DNA of 64,000 nt. Source: Pseudomonadota bacterium (GTDB lineage: Bacteria; Pseudomonadota; Gammaproteobacteria; Burkholderiales; Ferrovaceae). This document shows, piece after piece, positions 1 to 8,593 of this stretch. The stretch lies in NCBI GenBank assembly GCA_021826025.1, contig JAKBBG010000002.1:1-64000 (forward strand), given 5' to 3'. The number at the start of each line of letters is the position of its first letter. The stretch's first letter is position 1. The notes under the pieces were generated by a model, which worked only from the letters and a program-made list of their open reading frames with translations, made no database searches and was not told the origin of the DNA. The translations under genes were made by a program, and so were the position numbers.

Positions 1-1304
1 CCACAGAAGTAAAGGTCCCGGACATCGGGGATTTCAAGAATATTCCCATCATCGAAATCATGGTGAAAGCCGGGGACAAGGTCAAGGCTGAAGACCCTCT
101 GGTGACGCTCGAATCCGACAAGGCCACGATGGAAGTGCCGGCTCCGGCGAGCGGTGTCGTCAAGGAAGTGCTGGTGAAGCTGGGGGACCGCGTTTCCGAA
201 GGCTCGGCCCTGCTGCTGCTGGAAGGGGATGCGGCTGCCCAGGCGGTTGCGCCCGCCGCTGTCGCCGCTCCGGCAGCGAGCCCTGTCGCCGCGCCCGTCC
301 CGCCTCCGGCCCCTGCCGAGGCGGCGCCCCCGGTGGCCAGGGCGGAGGCCGTTGCGCCAGCCGTGCCGTCCGCCGCTGCCGTCGACCAGGAAAAATTCCT
401 CAAGGCCCATGCGAGCCCTTCCGTCCGGTTGTTTGCGCGCGAGCTCGGGGTGGACCTTGCGAACGTGAAAGGCAGCGGCCCCAAGGGGCGCGTGCTGCGT
501 GAAGACGTCCAGGGTTACGTGAAATCCCTGTTGCAGGCCGGTGCCGAAAGCGGCGGCGCAACGGGGGCCGGACTGGGCCTGCTGCCGTGGCCGCAGGTGG
601 ATTTCACCAAGTACGGCCCGATCGAAGTGCAGCCCTTAAGCCGCATCAAAAAGCTTTCCGGGGCCAACCTGCATCGCAACTGGGTCATGATTCCGCATGT
701 CACCAACAACGACGACGCGGACATCACGGAACTGGAAGCGTTCCGATTGCAGCTCAACCAGGAGAATGCCAAATCCGGCGCCAAAGTCACGCTGCTCGCA
801 TTCCTGATAAAAGCCGCGTGCAGCGCCTTGCGCAAGTTTCCCGAATTCAACGCGTCCCTGGACGGCGACTCGCTCGTGCTCAAGCGGTACTACCACATCG
901 GGTTCGCTGCGGACACGCCCAACGGCCTGGTGGTGCCCGTGATCCGCGACGCGGACAAGAAGGGGGTGCTGCAAATTGCGGAAGAAGCCGGCGCCATGGC
1001 CGCCAAGGCGCGGGAAGGCAAGCTGTCGCCGGCGGACATGCAGGGCGGCACATTTTCCATCTCCAGTCTCGGGGGCATCGGTGGCACCTATTTCACCCCC
1101 ATCATCAATGCGCCGGAAGTCGCCATCCTGGGCGTTTGCCGCGCCACGCTGCGGCCGGTCTGGAAAGACGGCGCCTTTCAGCCCCGCCTGATCGCGCCGC
1201 TGTCCCTTTCCTACGATCATCGCGTGATCGACGGTGCCGCGGCCGCGCGCTTCAACAGCTACCTCGTCGGCCTGCTGGGCGACATGCGTCGCGCCACACT
1301 TTAA
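1..1304 (+). CDS. aceF: Pyruvate dehydrogenase E2, dihydrolipoamide acetyltransferase (5' end outside window)
   Basis: E2 core of the pyruvate dehydrogenase complex; transfers the acetyl group from lipoyl-lysine to CoA in the cytoplasm. The reading frame is open from base 3, so the gene starts upstream; 433 residues are visible. The window opens inside a lipoyl domain whose attachment lysine lies in ESDKATMEV (lysine codon 120-122). An Ala/Pro-rich linker (about 235-390) follows, then a peripheral-subunit-binding domain (SPSVRLFARELGV, about 415-530), then the acetyltransferase domain ending in the catalytic DHRVIDG near 1215-1235. The domain order and the LPWPQVDF entry to the catalytic domain match AceF rather than the 2-oxoglutarate enzyme SucB. 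lpdA follows after 13 bases, so E1 (aceE) is expected just upstream. Confidence 0.95.
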   Translation, partial: TEVKVPDIGDFKNIPIIEIMVKAGDKVKAEDPLVTLESDKATMEVPAPASGVVKEVLVKLGDRVSEGSALLLLEGDAAAQAVAPAAVAAPAASPVAAPVPPPAPAEAAPPVARAEAVAPAVPSAAAVDQEKFLKAHASPSVRLFARELGVDLANVKGSGPKGRVLREDVQGYVKSLLQAGAESGGATGAGLGLLPWPQVDFTKYGPIEVQPLSRIKKLSGANLHRNWVMIPHVTNNDDADITELEAFRLQLNQENAKSGAKVTLLAFLIKAACSALRKFPEFNASLDGDSLVLKRYYHIGFAADTPNGLVVPVIRDADKKGVLQIAEEAGAMAAKAREGKLSPADMQGGTFSISSLGGIGGTYFTPIINAPEVAILGVCRATLRPVWKDGAFQPRLIAPLSLSYDHRVIDGAAAARFNSYLVGLLGDMRRATL

Positions 1305-1317
1305 GGAATATGGCCTC

Positions 1318-2742
1318 ATGACTGCGCAACAACAAGTTCCCGAATACGACATGCTGGTCCTCGGTGCCGGCCCCGGCGGCTACTCCGCCGCCTTTCGGGC
1401 GGCCGACCTCGGCATGAAAACCGTCCTGGTGGAACGTTATCCCACCCTGGGCGGGGTCTGCCTCAATGTGGGGTGCATTCCTTCAAAGGCCTTGCTGCAC
1501 GTGGCCGCCGTCACGGAAGAAGCCCAGGCCCTGTCCCGCCACGGAGTCACGTTCGGAACGCCCAGCATCGATCTCGACCAGCTGCGACAGTGGAAGTCCA
1601 GCGTCGTGGGCAAGCTCACCGGCGGGCTCGCCATGATGGCCAAGGCCCGCAAGGTGACGGTGCTCCAGGGCGTGGGGCGCTTCGTGGACGCCCATCACCT
1701 GGAAGTGCTGAACGGTGCGGATGAGCGGCAGCTGATCCGGTTCGGAAAAGCCATCGTCGCGGCCGGGTCGCAGGCCGTCAAGCTGCCTTTCATGCCCGAC
1801 GACCCCCGCATCGTCGACTCCACCGGGGCGCTCGAATTGCGCCAGACGCCCAAGCGCATGCTGGTGATCGGGGGCGGAATCATCGGGCTCGAAATGGCGA
1901 CCGTGTATGCCACCCTGGGTGCCCGCATCGACGTGGTGGAAATGCTGGGGGGGCTGATGGCCGGTGCCGACCGGGATCTGGTCAAGGTCTGGGAGAAGCG
2001 CAACGCCAAGCGGTTCGAGAACGTCTTCCTCAACACCCGCACGACGGCCGCGGAAGCCCGCGATGACGGCATCTACGTGACTTTCGAAGGGGACAAGGCG
2101 CCTTCGGGCCCGCAGCGCTACGACCTGGTGCTGGTGGCCGTCGGGCGCAAGCCCAACGGCAATGCCGTCGGCGCCGAGCAGGCGGGCATCGCCGTGGACG
2201 AGCGCGGGTTCATTCCGGTGGACAGGCAGCAGCGCACCAACGTACCCCATATCTACGCCATCGGGGATATCGTGGGGCAGCCCATGCTGGCGCACAAGGC
2301 CGTGCACGAAGGCCATGTGGCGGCGGAAGCGGCCGAGGGCCGGCGCAGCTTCATGGACGCGCGACAGATTCCTTCCGTGGCATACACGGATCCGGAAGTG
2401 GCTTGGGCCGGCGTCACCGAAGAGCAGGCCAAGGCGCAGGGAATCCGCTTCGGCAAGGCCGTTTTCCCCTGGGCGGCCTCCGGAAGGGCCATCGCCAACG
2501 GGCGGGACGAAGGGTTCACCAAGCTGCTGTTCGACGAGGAATCCCATCGCATCATCGGCGGGGGCATCGTGGGAACGAACGCGGGTGACCTCATCAGCGA
2601 AATCTGCCTGGCGATCGAAATGGGCTGCGACGCGACCGACATCGGCAAAACCATCCATCCCCATCCCACCCTGGGGGAATCCGTCGGCATGGCGGCAGAA
2701 CTCTACGAGGGCGTCTGCACGGATTTGCCCCCCAAGCGGTGA
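1318..2742 (+). CDS. lpdA: Dihydrolipoamide dehydrogenase (E3)
   Basis: FAD-dependent E3 that reoxidises dihydrolipoyl groups with NAD+. The 474-residue protein has the FAD-binding GAGPGG at residues 16-21, the redox-active disulfide in GGVCLNVGC (C48, C53), a second dinucleotide-binding GGGIIGLE near 180, and the C-terminal active-site HPHPTLGE at 447-454. The length is standard for the family. The ATG at 1318 was chosen because an AAGGA lies 11 bases upstream and the conserved N-terminus begins directly after it. The frame is open further upstream, but that would overlap aceF. It is co-transcribed with aceF, so it most likely serves pyruvate dehydrogenase, although E3 is often shared with the 2-oxoglutarate and glycine systems. 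Confidence 0.96.
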   Translation: MTAQQQVPEYDMLVLGAGPGGYSAAFRAADLGMKTVLVERYPTLGGVCLNVGCIPSKALLHVAAVTEEAQALSRHGVTFGTPSIDLDQLRQWKSSVVGKLTGGLAMMAKARKVTVLQGVGRFVDAHHLEVLNGADERQLIRFGKAIVAAGSQAVKLPFMPDDPRIVDSTGALELRQTPKRMLVIGGGIIGLEMATVYATLGARIDVVEMLGGLMAGADRDLVKVWEKRNAKRFENVFLNTRTTAAEARDDGIYVTFEGDKAPSGPQRYDLVLVAVGRKPNGNAVGAEQAGIAVDERGFIPVDRQQRTNVPHIYAIGDIVGQPMLAHKAVHEGHVAAEAAEGRRSFMDARQIPSVAYTDPEVAWAGVTEEQAKAQGIRFGKAVFPWAASGRAIANGRDEGFTKLLFDEESHRIIGGGIVGTNAGDLISEICLAIEMGCDATDIGKTIHPHPTLGESVGMAAELYEGVCTDLPPKR

Positions 2743-2757
2743 CCGGACAAGAGACCG

Positions 2758-3501
2758 ATGCACATCCTGCTTAGCAACGACGACGGCTATTTTTCCACGG
2801 GACTTGCGGCGCTGGCCGACGCCATGGCATCCCTCGGCACCGTCACGGTGGTGGCGCCGGACGCGGAAAAGAGCGGCGCCAGCAATTCGCTCACCCTGGA
2901 CCGGCCCCTGATGGTGCGTCGCGCCCCGAACGGGTTCTACCACGTGAACGGCACGCCCACCGATTGCGTTCACATGGCCGTGACGGGCCTGCTGGACCTC
3001 ACGCCGGACGTGATCGTCTCCGGCATCAACCATGGCGCCAACATGGGAGACGACACGATCTATTCGGGCACGGTGGCTGCGGCGACGGAAGGCTATCTTC
3101 TGGGAATTCCCTCCGTCGCGGTTTCCCTGGTCAGCGACGGGCAGGGCCATTTCGACACGGCGGCCCGCGTGGCGGCCTCGCTGGTGCGCCAGGTGCAGCG
3201 CAAGCCGCTGCCCCAGGCCACGCTGCTCAACGTGAATGTGCCCGACCTCCCGTACAGCGAAATCCGCGGGATGAAAATCACCCGCCTGGGACGCCGCCAC
3301 AAGGCCGAACCGGTCATCAAGTCGGTGAACCCGCGCGGCGAGCCGGTCTATTGGGTGGGCGCTGCGGGCCCTGCCGCGGACGCGGGCGAAGGCACCGATT
3401 TCGACGCGGTGGCCCAGGGCTGGGTGTCCGTCACTCCGCTGCAGGTGGACCTGACGCATTTCCAGCAGCTGGAGCCGCTGCAGCGCTGGCTTGAACCATG
3501 A
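2758..3501 (+). CDS. surE: 5'/3'-nucleotidase SurE
   Basis: Metal-dependent survival-protein phosphatase that dephosphorylates nucleoside monophosphates. The 247-residue protein begins with the metal-binding LLSNDDG motif (D8, D9). It carries the SGASNS loop near residues 40-45, VNGTPTDCV near 64, and [18 protein letters not shown] near 89-106, all typical of SurE. It starts 15 bases after lpdA and overlaps pcm by 4 bases (ATGA), reproducing the surE-pcm-nlpD stationary-phase cluster of proteobacteria. Being directly behind lpdA, it may be read from the dehydrogenase promoter as well as an internal one. No promoter is obvious in the short gap. Confidence 0.96.
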   Translation: MHILLSNDDGYFSTGLAALADAMASLGTVTVVAPDAEKSGASNSLTLDRPLMVRRAPNGFYHVNGTPTDCVHMAVTGLLDLTPDVIVSGINHGANMGDDTIYSGTVAAATEGYLLGIPSVAVSLVSDGQGHFDTAARVAASLVRQVQRKPLPQATLLNVNVPDLPYSEIRGMKITRLGRRHKAEPVIKSVNPRGEPVYWVGAAGPAADAGEGTDFDAVAQGWVSVTPLQVDLTHFQQLEPLQRWLEP

Positions 3502-4157
3502 CGGACGTGCTTCCTTCCGGCATCGGCATGACGTCCGCGCGCACCCGCGCGCGCATGGTGGAACGCCTGCGTTCGGCCGGCGTTTCGGATCCGGCGGTGC
3601 TGGCGGCCATGGAAGCGGTGCCGCGCCACCTGTTCGTGGACGAAGCGATCGCTTCGCGCGCCTACGAGGATTCCGCGCTGCCCATCGGCTGGGGCCAGAC
3701 CATTTCAGCTCCCTATACGGTGGCCCGCATGGTGGAATTGCTTCGGCGCGGGAAAAAGCTGGGGAAGGTTCTGGAAGTGGGGACGGGTTGCGGTTACCAG
3801 GCCGCCGTGCTGGCGCGCGTGGCGAAGGAAGTTTATTCTGTGGAGCGCATCGGCCAGCTGCTGGACAAGACCCGGGCGCGGTTATGGCCCCTCAAGATCC
3901 GCAACCTGAGGCTCAAGCATACGGACGGGACCCTGGGGCTACCCGAAGCGGCTCCTTACGACGGCATCATCGTGGCCGCGGCCGCAGCGGCCATCCCGGA
4001 AGCGCTTCTCAACCAGCTGGCGCCCGGAGGGCGCCTGGTGATCCCCGTGGGCGTGAACGAACAGCGGCTGATCGTGGTGGAGCAGGGCGACTCGGGGCTG
4101 GTGCAGACCGAGATCGAGCCTGTTCGTTTCGTTCCTCTTTTGGAAGATACCGCATGA
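3498..4157 (+). CDS. pcm: Protein-L-isoaspartate O-methyltransferase
   Basis: SAM-dependent methyltransferase that repairs isoaspartyl residues in aged proteins. The 219-residue protein contains PRHLFVDE near residue 38, the conserved [10 protein letters not shown] near 70, and the SAM-binding motif [16 protein letters not shown] near 93-108. These identify the PCMT family rather than a generic methyltransferase. It is joined by ATGA overlaps to surE upstream and to the lipoprotein gene downstream, so the three are translationally coupled. Length is normal for bacterial Pcm. Confidence 0.96.
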   Translation: MTDVLPSGIGMTSARTRARMVERLRSAGVSDPAVLAAMEAVPRHLFVDEAIASRAYEDSALPIGWGQTISAPYTVARMVELLRRGKKLGKVLEVGTGCGYQAAVLARVAKEVYSVERIGQLLDKTRARLWPLKIRNLRLKHTDGTLGLPEAAPYDGIIVAAAAAAIPEALLNQLAPGGRLVIPVGVNEQRLIVVEQGDSGLVQTEIEPVRFVPLLEDTA

Positions 4158-4720
4158 ATCTTTCAAGCCGCCGCGGACTGCTTTGGGCCTTCCTGGTCGC
4201 ATTTCTGGCCGGATGCGCCGCGCCCAGGCCTGCTCCCGTCCAGAACAGGCCCATCCCCGGGGAGCCTGCCCAGGGATCCGAAAAATCCGCGCCGGGCACC
4301 AAGCCGCAGGCGCCCGGCGGCAAGGAATCCTCCGCAACCCCGCATGCCGAAATTCCCGCAATCGTCTGGGCCTGGCCTTTGGCGGGGTCCGTGCCGGCCA
4401 CCTATTCCCCCATGGCCAAAGGCCTGGATTTCGACACGAAGCGCGTGCTGCCGGTTCATGCGGCGGCTGACGGCGTGGTGTCCTACGTGGGGGACAGCAT
4501 CAAAAGCTATGGCGAAATGGTCGTGATCAAGCACAGCCCCGACTATCTCAGCGTCTATGCCAACAACAGCAAGGTGCTGGTCAAGGAAGGGGAAACCGTG
4601 AAACGCGGACAGAAGATCGCGGAGACGGGCGGTGCGGATGCCTCCAAATGGCATTTTGAAATTCGCCGTCACGGCAAGCCGGTGGATCCGGACGCCCTGC
4701 TGCCGAAAATATCCCGCTAA
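4154..4720 (+). CDS. nlpD: NlpD-like murein hydrolase activator lipoprotein without LysM
   Basis: Predicted outer-membrane lipoprotein of the NlpD/EnvC type, which activates cell-wall amidases during division. The 188-residue protein has a signal peptide ending in the lipobox LAGC (C near residue 20), a Pro/Ala/Gly-rich linker to about residue 65, and a C-terminal LytM (M23) domain. That domain has [17 protein letters not shown] and [14 protein letters not shown]. The zinc-binding His/Asp positions of active M23 peptidases are largely replaced, as in NlpD, so it is expected to be non-catalytic. The LysM domain that normally lies between lipobox and LytM is missing; the linker takes its place. 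The ATG overlaps the pcm stop (ATGA). The usual downstream neighbour rpoS is absent; the gene runs 4 bases into a convergent gene. Confidence 0.85.
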   Translation: MNLSSRRGLLWAFLVAFLAGCAAPRPAPVQNRPIPGEPAQGSEKSAPGTKPQAPGGKESSATPHAEIPAIVWAWPLAGSVPATYSPMAKGLDFDTKRVLPVHAAADGVVSYVGDSIKSYGEMVVIKHSPDYLSVYANNSKVLVKEGETVKRGQKIAETGGADASKWHFEIRRHGKPVDPDALLPKISR

Positions 4721-7203
4721 GCGGCAATCGTTTCGAGGGGGCGGGACACCAGCCGCAATCCGGGGTCTTCGGGCGAGGTGGTGACGCTGAAACCCAGCGA
4801 CGCCATCAGGTGCAGCATGGCCGTGTTCCCTGCGAGTACTTCCCCTTCCATGCTTTTGAGTCCCCTGGCGGCTGCGATTTCCAGGAGATACGCCATCAGG
4901 CGCCGGCCGAGGCCGCGTCCTTGCCAAAGGTCCGAAACCACGAGCGCGAATTCACAGGACTCGCCGTCCGGATTGGTGGTGTAGCGCGCGACGCCGATCT
5001 GTTGCTCCTCCCCCCCGTGCGCCACGACGCCGACGATGGCCATTTCGCGGGCGTAGTCCAGCTGGGTGAAGCGCACCAGCATGGACCGGGGCAGTTCCCG
5101 CAGGGCGTCCATGAAGCGGAAATAGCGGGTGTCTTCCGACAGGGATTTGACGAATGCCTGCTCCATTTCGGCGTCTTCCGGGCGGATGGGGCGCAGCGTC
5201 ACGGCCGTGCCGTCGGCCAGGGCGATGGATTTGACCAGATCTGCGGGATAGGGGTGCACGGCCATGTGGCCATAGCGGACCTTTGGGGGCGGCAAGTCCG
5301 TCCGCTCAACGCGGGCCTGGGTGATGAGCGCGGGCTCCTGGGAAACCAGCCAGACTTCCAGGTCGATGCGGCACACTTCGGGCAGCTCGCAAGCCATTTC
5401 AGAAAGGCGCAGCAACAGCCCGGTCAGGGCCTCGAAGCGGTCGGAGGGCCATTTGCCGCGAGCGCCCAGCATCGGCGAAAGCGCGCTGCGTTCGATCAGT
5501 TCGTGGGCGAGAAACGGATTGAGCGGCGGCAGCGCATAGGTCCAGGCGTCGGGCAGTTCCGCCGCCATGCCGCTCGGTCCGAGGTAGAGGGCAGGGCCCA
5601 GCATCCGGTCGCGCACCAGGCCCAGGCGCAGGGCATGGGGCTGCCCGGGCCGGCCGAGCAGCAGCGGCGGCGGCAGGCCCGAACGGTAGGAGATGTGGAA
5701 GGCGGCCAGCAGCCGTTCGGTGTCCCGCTCCCCCAGACGGGAGTCGGTGGCGTGGGCGCGCTGCAGGATTTCCTTCGCGCTCCCGATGAGGGGCGGAAGC
5801 TCCTCCACGGAGGGCGGCGGCGTCTGGAACAGCATCTGCTGGTTGCGGTTGTAGAGGACGACGTAGTGGAAGGCGTCGACGGCGGATTCGGGCGTCCGGA
5901 AATTGGGGACTTGCGAGGCGGACAGCAGGACGCGCCCGTGGACGACGTTGCGATCGCCGATCCAGCTTGCCATGACCGGTTTGCTGCTGGCGCGGGCCAG
6001 TTCGACCACCTGCTTGGCCGTCTCGACGGGCTCGGAACGCAGTTGCGGGCACAGCATCACGAGCAGGCCGTCCACCTGGGCGTCTTCCAGGAGCGCCTTC
6101 GCCGCATCGCGGTAGAGGGAGGCCGGGGCGCTGTTTCCAAGACTCAGGGGATTGCCGAGCCGCTGGCCGGAGGGCAGCAGTCCGGCCAGCCTGGAAAGGG
6201 TTTCGGGCGCCAGGCGGGCAAGGGGCACATGGAGGTCGAGGGCGCGGTCCGCGGCGAGCGCGCCGGGCCCGTCCCCGTTGGAGACGATGGCCAGATGAGG
6301 GCCGCTTTTCCGGTAGCGTACCGAGCAGGCGCGCGCGGCCGAAAAGAGCTGGGTCATGCTGTGCACGCGCACGACCCCGGCGCGCCGGAGCGCGGCGTCG
6401 AATACGGCATCCGCCTGGCGGATTTCGGCCAGCGCCTGGGGCGCGGCGCTGTCGCCGGCCTGGCCCGCAACCTGGCCCCAGCGGTCGGCCTTGAGCACGA
6501 TGACCGGCTTTACGCGGGCGGCTTCGCGCAAGGCGCTCATGAAATTGCGCGGGTGGCGCACCGTCTCGATGAACAGCAGGATGCTCTGGGTTTGCAGGTC
6601 CGAAACGAGGAAATCGACCACTTCCGGAAAATCGATGTCCGCCGAGTTGCCGATGGAGACCACCGTGGAGAATCCGATTTCATTGCCAGACGCCCAGTCG
6701 AGGACGCCGCTGGTGAGGGCCGTGGACTGGGACACCAGGGCCACCGTGCCGGCCTTGACGAAGGGGGTGGCGAGGCCGATGGCAGGGCGCATGACCCCGA
6801 TGCAGTTGGGCCCCAGCAGGCGCACCCGGTGCTTGCGTGCCTGCTCGAGCAAGCGGGACTCCAGCGCCGCGCCGGCTTCTCCGGTTTCGCTGAAGCCGGC
6901 GGACAGCACGACGACCGCACGCAATCCCAGCGCACCGCACTGGGCCACGAGTTCCGGCGTGGTTCGGGCCGGCGTGGCCAACATCACGAGGTCGGGCGCT
7001 TCCGGAAGCTGGGACAGGTTCGCGTAGGCCTGCAACCCCTGGACCCGGGACTCCGTGAGGTGGACCGGGTAGAGCCGGCCGCGATAGCCGCTGGTGAGCA
7101 GGTGGCTCAAGACCTGGCCGCCCACCGAATCGGTGTGGTTTCCCGCGCCGACGACGGCGATGGATTGCGGGGAAAAGAAGGGCGACAGATAATGGGGTTT
7201 CAT
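4717..7203 (-). CDS. Pat-type protein lysine acetyltransferase (acyl-CoA synthetase-like + GNAT)
   Basis: 828-residue protein of the Pat/YfiQ family, which acetylates enzymes such as acetyl-CoA synthetase. Order: CoA-binding Rossmann domain (residues 1 to about 130, SIAVVGAGN at 14-22), succinyl-CoA-ligase-like domains to about 460, a reduced ATP-grasp-like part (about 480-640), and a C-terminal GNAT domain (about 680-820). The GNAT part has WQGRGLGRRLM, the acetyl-CoA pyrophosphate loop. The catalytic histidine stretch of true ADP-forming synthetases (an SHTG-like motif) reads GDSAA here. The ATP-grasp part seems to lack the usual GYPVxLK and HKSDxGGV segments. The upstream domains are therefore probably sensory, with GNAT as the active part. 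It is divergent, by 41 bases, from a histone-deacetylase-like gene. Confidence 0.88.
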   Translation of the reverse strand: MKPHYLSPFFSPQSIAVVGAGNHTDSVGGQVLSHLLTSGYRGRLYPVHLTESRVQGLQAYANLSQLPEAPDLVMLATPARTTPELVAQCGALGLRAVVVLSAGFSETGEAGAALESRLLEQARKHRVRLLGPNCIGVMRPAIGLATPFVKAGTVALVSQSTALTSGVLDWASGNEIGFSTVVSIGNSADIDFPEVVDFLVSDLQTQSILLFIETVRHPRNFMSALREAARVKPVIVLKADRWGQVAGQAGDSAAPQALAEIRQADAVFDAALRRAGVVRVHSMTQLFSAARACSVRYRKSGPHLAIVSNGDGPGALAADRALDLHVPLARLAPETLSRLAGLLPSGQRLGNPLSLGNSAPASLYRDAAKALLEDAQVDGLLVMLCPQLRSEPVETAKQVVELARASSKPVMASWIGDRNVVHGRVLLSASQVPNFRTPESAVDAFHYVVLYNRNQQMLFQTPPPSVEELPPLIGSAKEILQRAHATDSRLGERDTERLLAAFHISYRSGLPPPLLLGRPGQPHALRLGLVRDRMLGPALYLGPSGMAAELPDAWTYALPPLNPFLAHELIERSALSPMLGARGKWPSDRFEALTGLLLRLSEMACELPEVCRIDLEVWLVSQEPALITQARVERTDLPPPKVRYGHMAVHPYPADLVKSIALADGTAVTLRPIRPEDAEMEQAFVKSLSEDTRYFRFMDALRELPRSMLVRFTQLDYAREMAIVGVVAHGGEEQQIGVARYTTNPDGESCEFALVVSDLWQGRGLGRRLMAYLLEIAAARGLKSMEGEVLAGNTAMLHLMASLGFSVTTSPEDPGLRLVSRPLETIAA

Positions 7204-7244
7204 GGAAAATCCGTCGGATCGTCATCCAGGAAAGAACCACTGAA

Positions 7245-8171
7245 ATGGTACACACCGCTTTCATCACCCACAATGACTGCAGCAAGCACGACATGGGTGA
7301 TTTTCACCCGGAAAGCCCGGCCCGGTTGGGCGCCATCAATGACCGCATGATCGCGGGTGGCCTCATGCCCTGCCTGGAACATCACGAAGCGCCGCTGGCG
7401 GATCGCCGCCAGATCGAGCGGGTGCACTCGGCGACGCACGTGGAAAACATCTTTTCCGCCTCCCCCCGGCGCGGCATGGTTCATCTCGACCCGGACACGG
7501 CCATGAACCCCCATACCCTGACCGCTGCGTTGGGTGCGGCTGGCGCCGCGGTGCTGGGGGTCGACCTGGTGCTGCAGGGAAAGGCGCAGAACGCGTTTTG
7601 CGGCGTGCGCCCTCCCGGGCACCATGCCGAACGCGACCGCCCCATGGGTTTTTGCTTCTTCAATTCCGTGGCCGTGGCCGCCGCGCACGCCCTCGAACAC
7701 TACGGGCTGGAACGGGTGGCGATCCTGGATTTCGACGTGCATCACGGCAACGGCACCGAAAACATTTTCAGGAACGATCCGCGGGTCCTGTTCTGCTCCA
7801 CTTTCCAGCACCCGTTTTATCCTTACCAGGGCGCTGACACCGTGAGCGACCACATCATCAACATTCCGCTGCGGGCCGGCACCGACGGCGCCGGCTTCCG
7901 GGATGCCATCAGCGAACGCTGCATTCCGGCCTTCGACGCGTTTTCGCCCCAGCTGATCCTGATTTCAGCGGGGTTCGACGCCCACCGGGAGGACCCGCTG
8001 GCCCACCTGCGGCTGGTGGAAGCCGATTATGCGTGGGTGACCGGCGCCATGGTGACATTGGCCGGGCGCCATTGCGGCGGCGCGCTGGTGTCGGTGCTGG
8101 AGGGGGGGTACAACGTGGACGCCCTCGGACGCAGCGTCACCGAGCACGTGCGGATGCTGGCCGGCGTTTAG
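7245..8171 (+). CDS. Histone deacetylase family protein (class II-like lysine deacetylase)
   Basis: Zinc hydrolase of the arginase/deacetylase fold, 308 residues. Visible motifs are RPPGHHAER (catalytic H126, H127), the zinc ligands in LDFDVHHGNG (D164, H166) and SAGFDAH (D245), and the late LEGGYN near 289-294. All catalytic residues are present, so it should be active. Bacterial members remove acetyl groups from acyl-lysine proteins or polyamines; the substrate cannot be read from sequence. Its divergent partner is a Pat-type acetyltransferase, which favours a protein-lysine substrate. The downstream end overlaps the convergent Mth938-like gene by 4 bases. Confidence 0.9.
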   Translation: MVHTAFITHNDCSKHDMGDFHPESPARLGAINDRMIAGGLMPCLEHHEAPLADRRQIERVHSATHVENIFSASPRRGMVHLDPDTAMNPHTLTAALGAAGAAVLGVDLVLQGKAQNAFCGVRPPGHHAERDRPMGFCFFNSVAVAAAHALEHYGLERVAILDFDVHHGNGTENIFRNDPRVLFCSTFQHPFYPYQGADTVSDHIINIPLRAGTDGAGFRDAISERCIPAFDAFSPQLILISAGFDAHREDPLAHLRLVEADYAWVTGAMVTLAGRHCGGALVSVLEGGYNVDALGRSVTEHVRMLAGV

Positions 8172-8536
8172 GGAATCAGCAGGCCGGCCACCACGTGCCG
8201 GCCTTCGCTCGCGAGCACGGCATAGGTGCGGCATGCCGCCTGGGTGTCCATCACTTCCAGGCCGATCCCGGCCTCGATCAGCGGTCGCGTCAGGGCGGGC
8301 GAGGGAAAACGGAACAGACTGCCCGTGCCCAGGAGCACCAGTTCCGGGTCGAATGACAGCAGCTGCTCGAAATGGATTTCCGCGAGGCTTTCGAAGTCGG
8401 CCGCCCACTCGCGCAGGATCCGGTTGCTGCTGACCACCAGGCTGCGTTCCACTTTCTCGTCGTTCAGAAGAACGAACCCGGGCCCGTGCCCGTTGAGGGC
8501 GTACAGCGTGTCCGGGGCGTGGCGAATGAGTTTCAA
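8168..8536 (-). CDS. Mth938-like domain protein (DUF498 family)
   Basis: 122-residue single-domain protein of the Mth938/NDUFAF3 family. Its role in bacteria is not established; the mitochondrial relative is a complex I assembly factor. Family features are GHGPGFVLLNDEKVERS near residues 17-33, the central ELVLLGTGS, and VMDTQAACRTYAVLASEGR near 93-111. A TTG start at 8534-8536 is proposed: GGAG lies six bases upstream of it, no in-frame ATG is near, and the resulting length is typical. The frame is open far upstream, but that part runs over alaC and is not coding. It is divergent from alaC with about 57 bases between starts. Confidence 0.78.
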   Translation of the reverse strand: MKLIRHAPDTLYALNGHGPGFVLLNDEKVERSLVVSSNRILREWAADFESLAEIHFEQLLSFDPELVLLGTGSLFRFPSPALTRPLIEAGIGLEVMDTQAACRTYAVLASEGRHVVAGLLIP

Positions 8537-8593
8537 GGGTGGCTCCAATAGGGTAAAATTATGCCTTTTGCCCGGTTTCCGATCAACGTTGTC

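Noticed and set aside
1483-3459. Minus-strand open frame over lpdA and surE
   Set aside because: Same reason: low-complexity shadow frame opposite two well-conserved genes.
4810-7350. Plus-strand open frame opposite the acetyltransferase gene
   Set aside because: No start context or domain; the minus-strand protein has clear CoA-binding and GNAT motifs.
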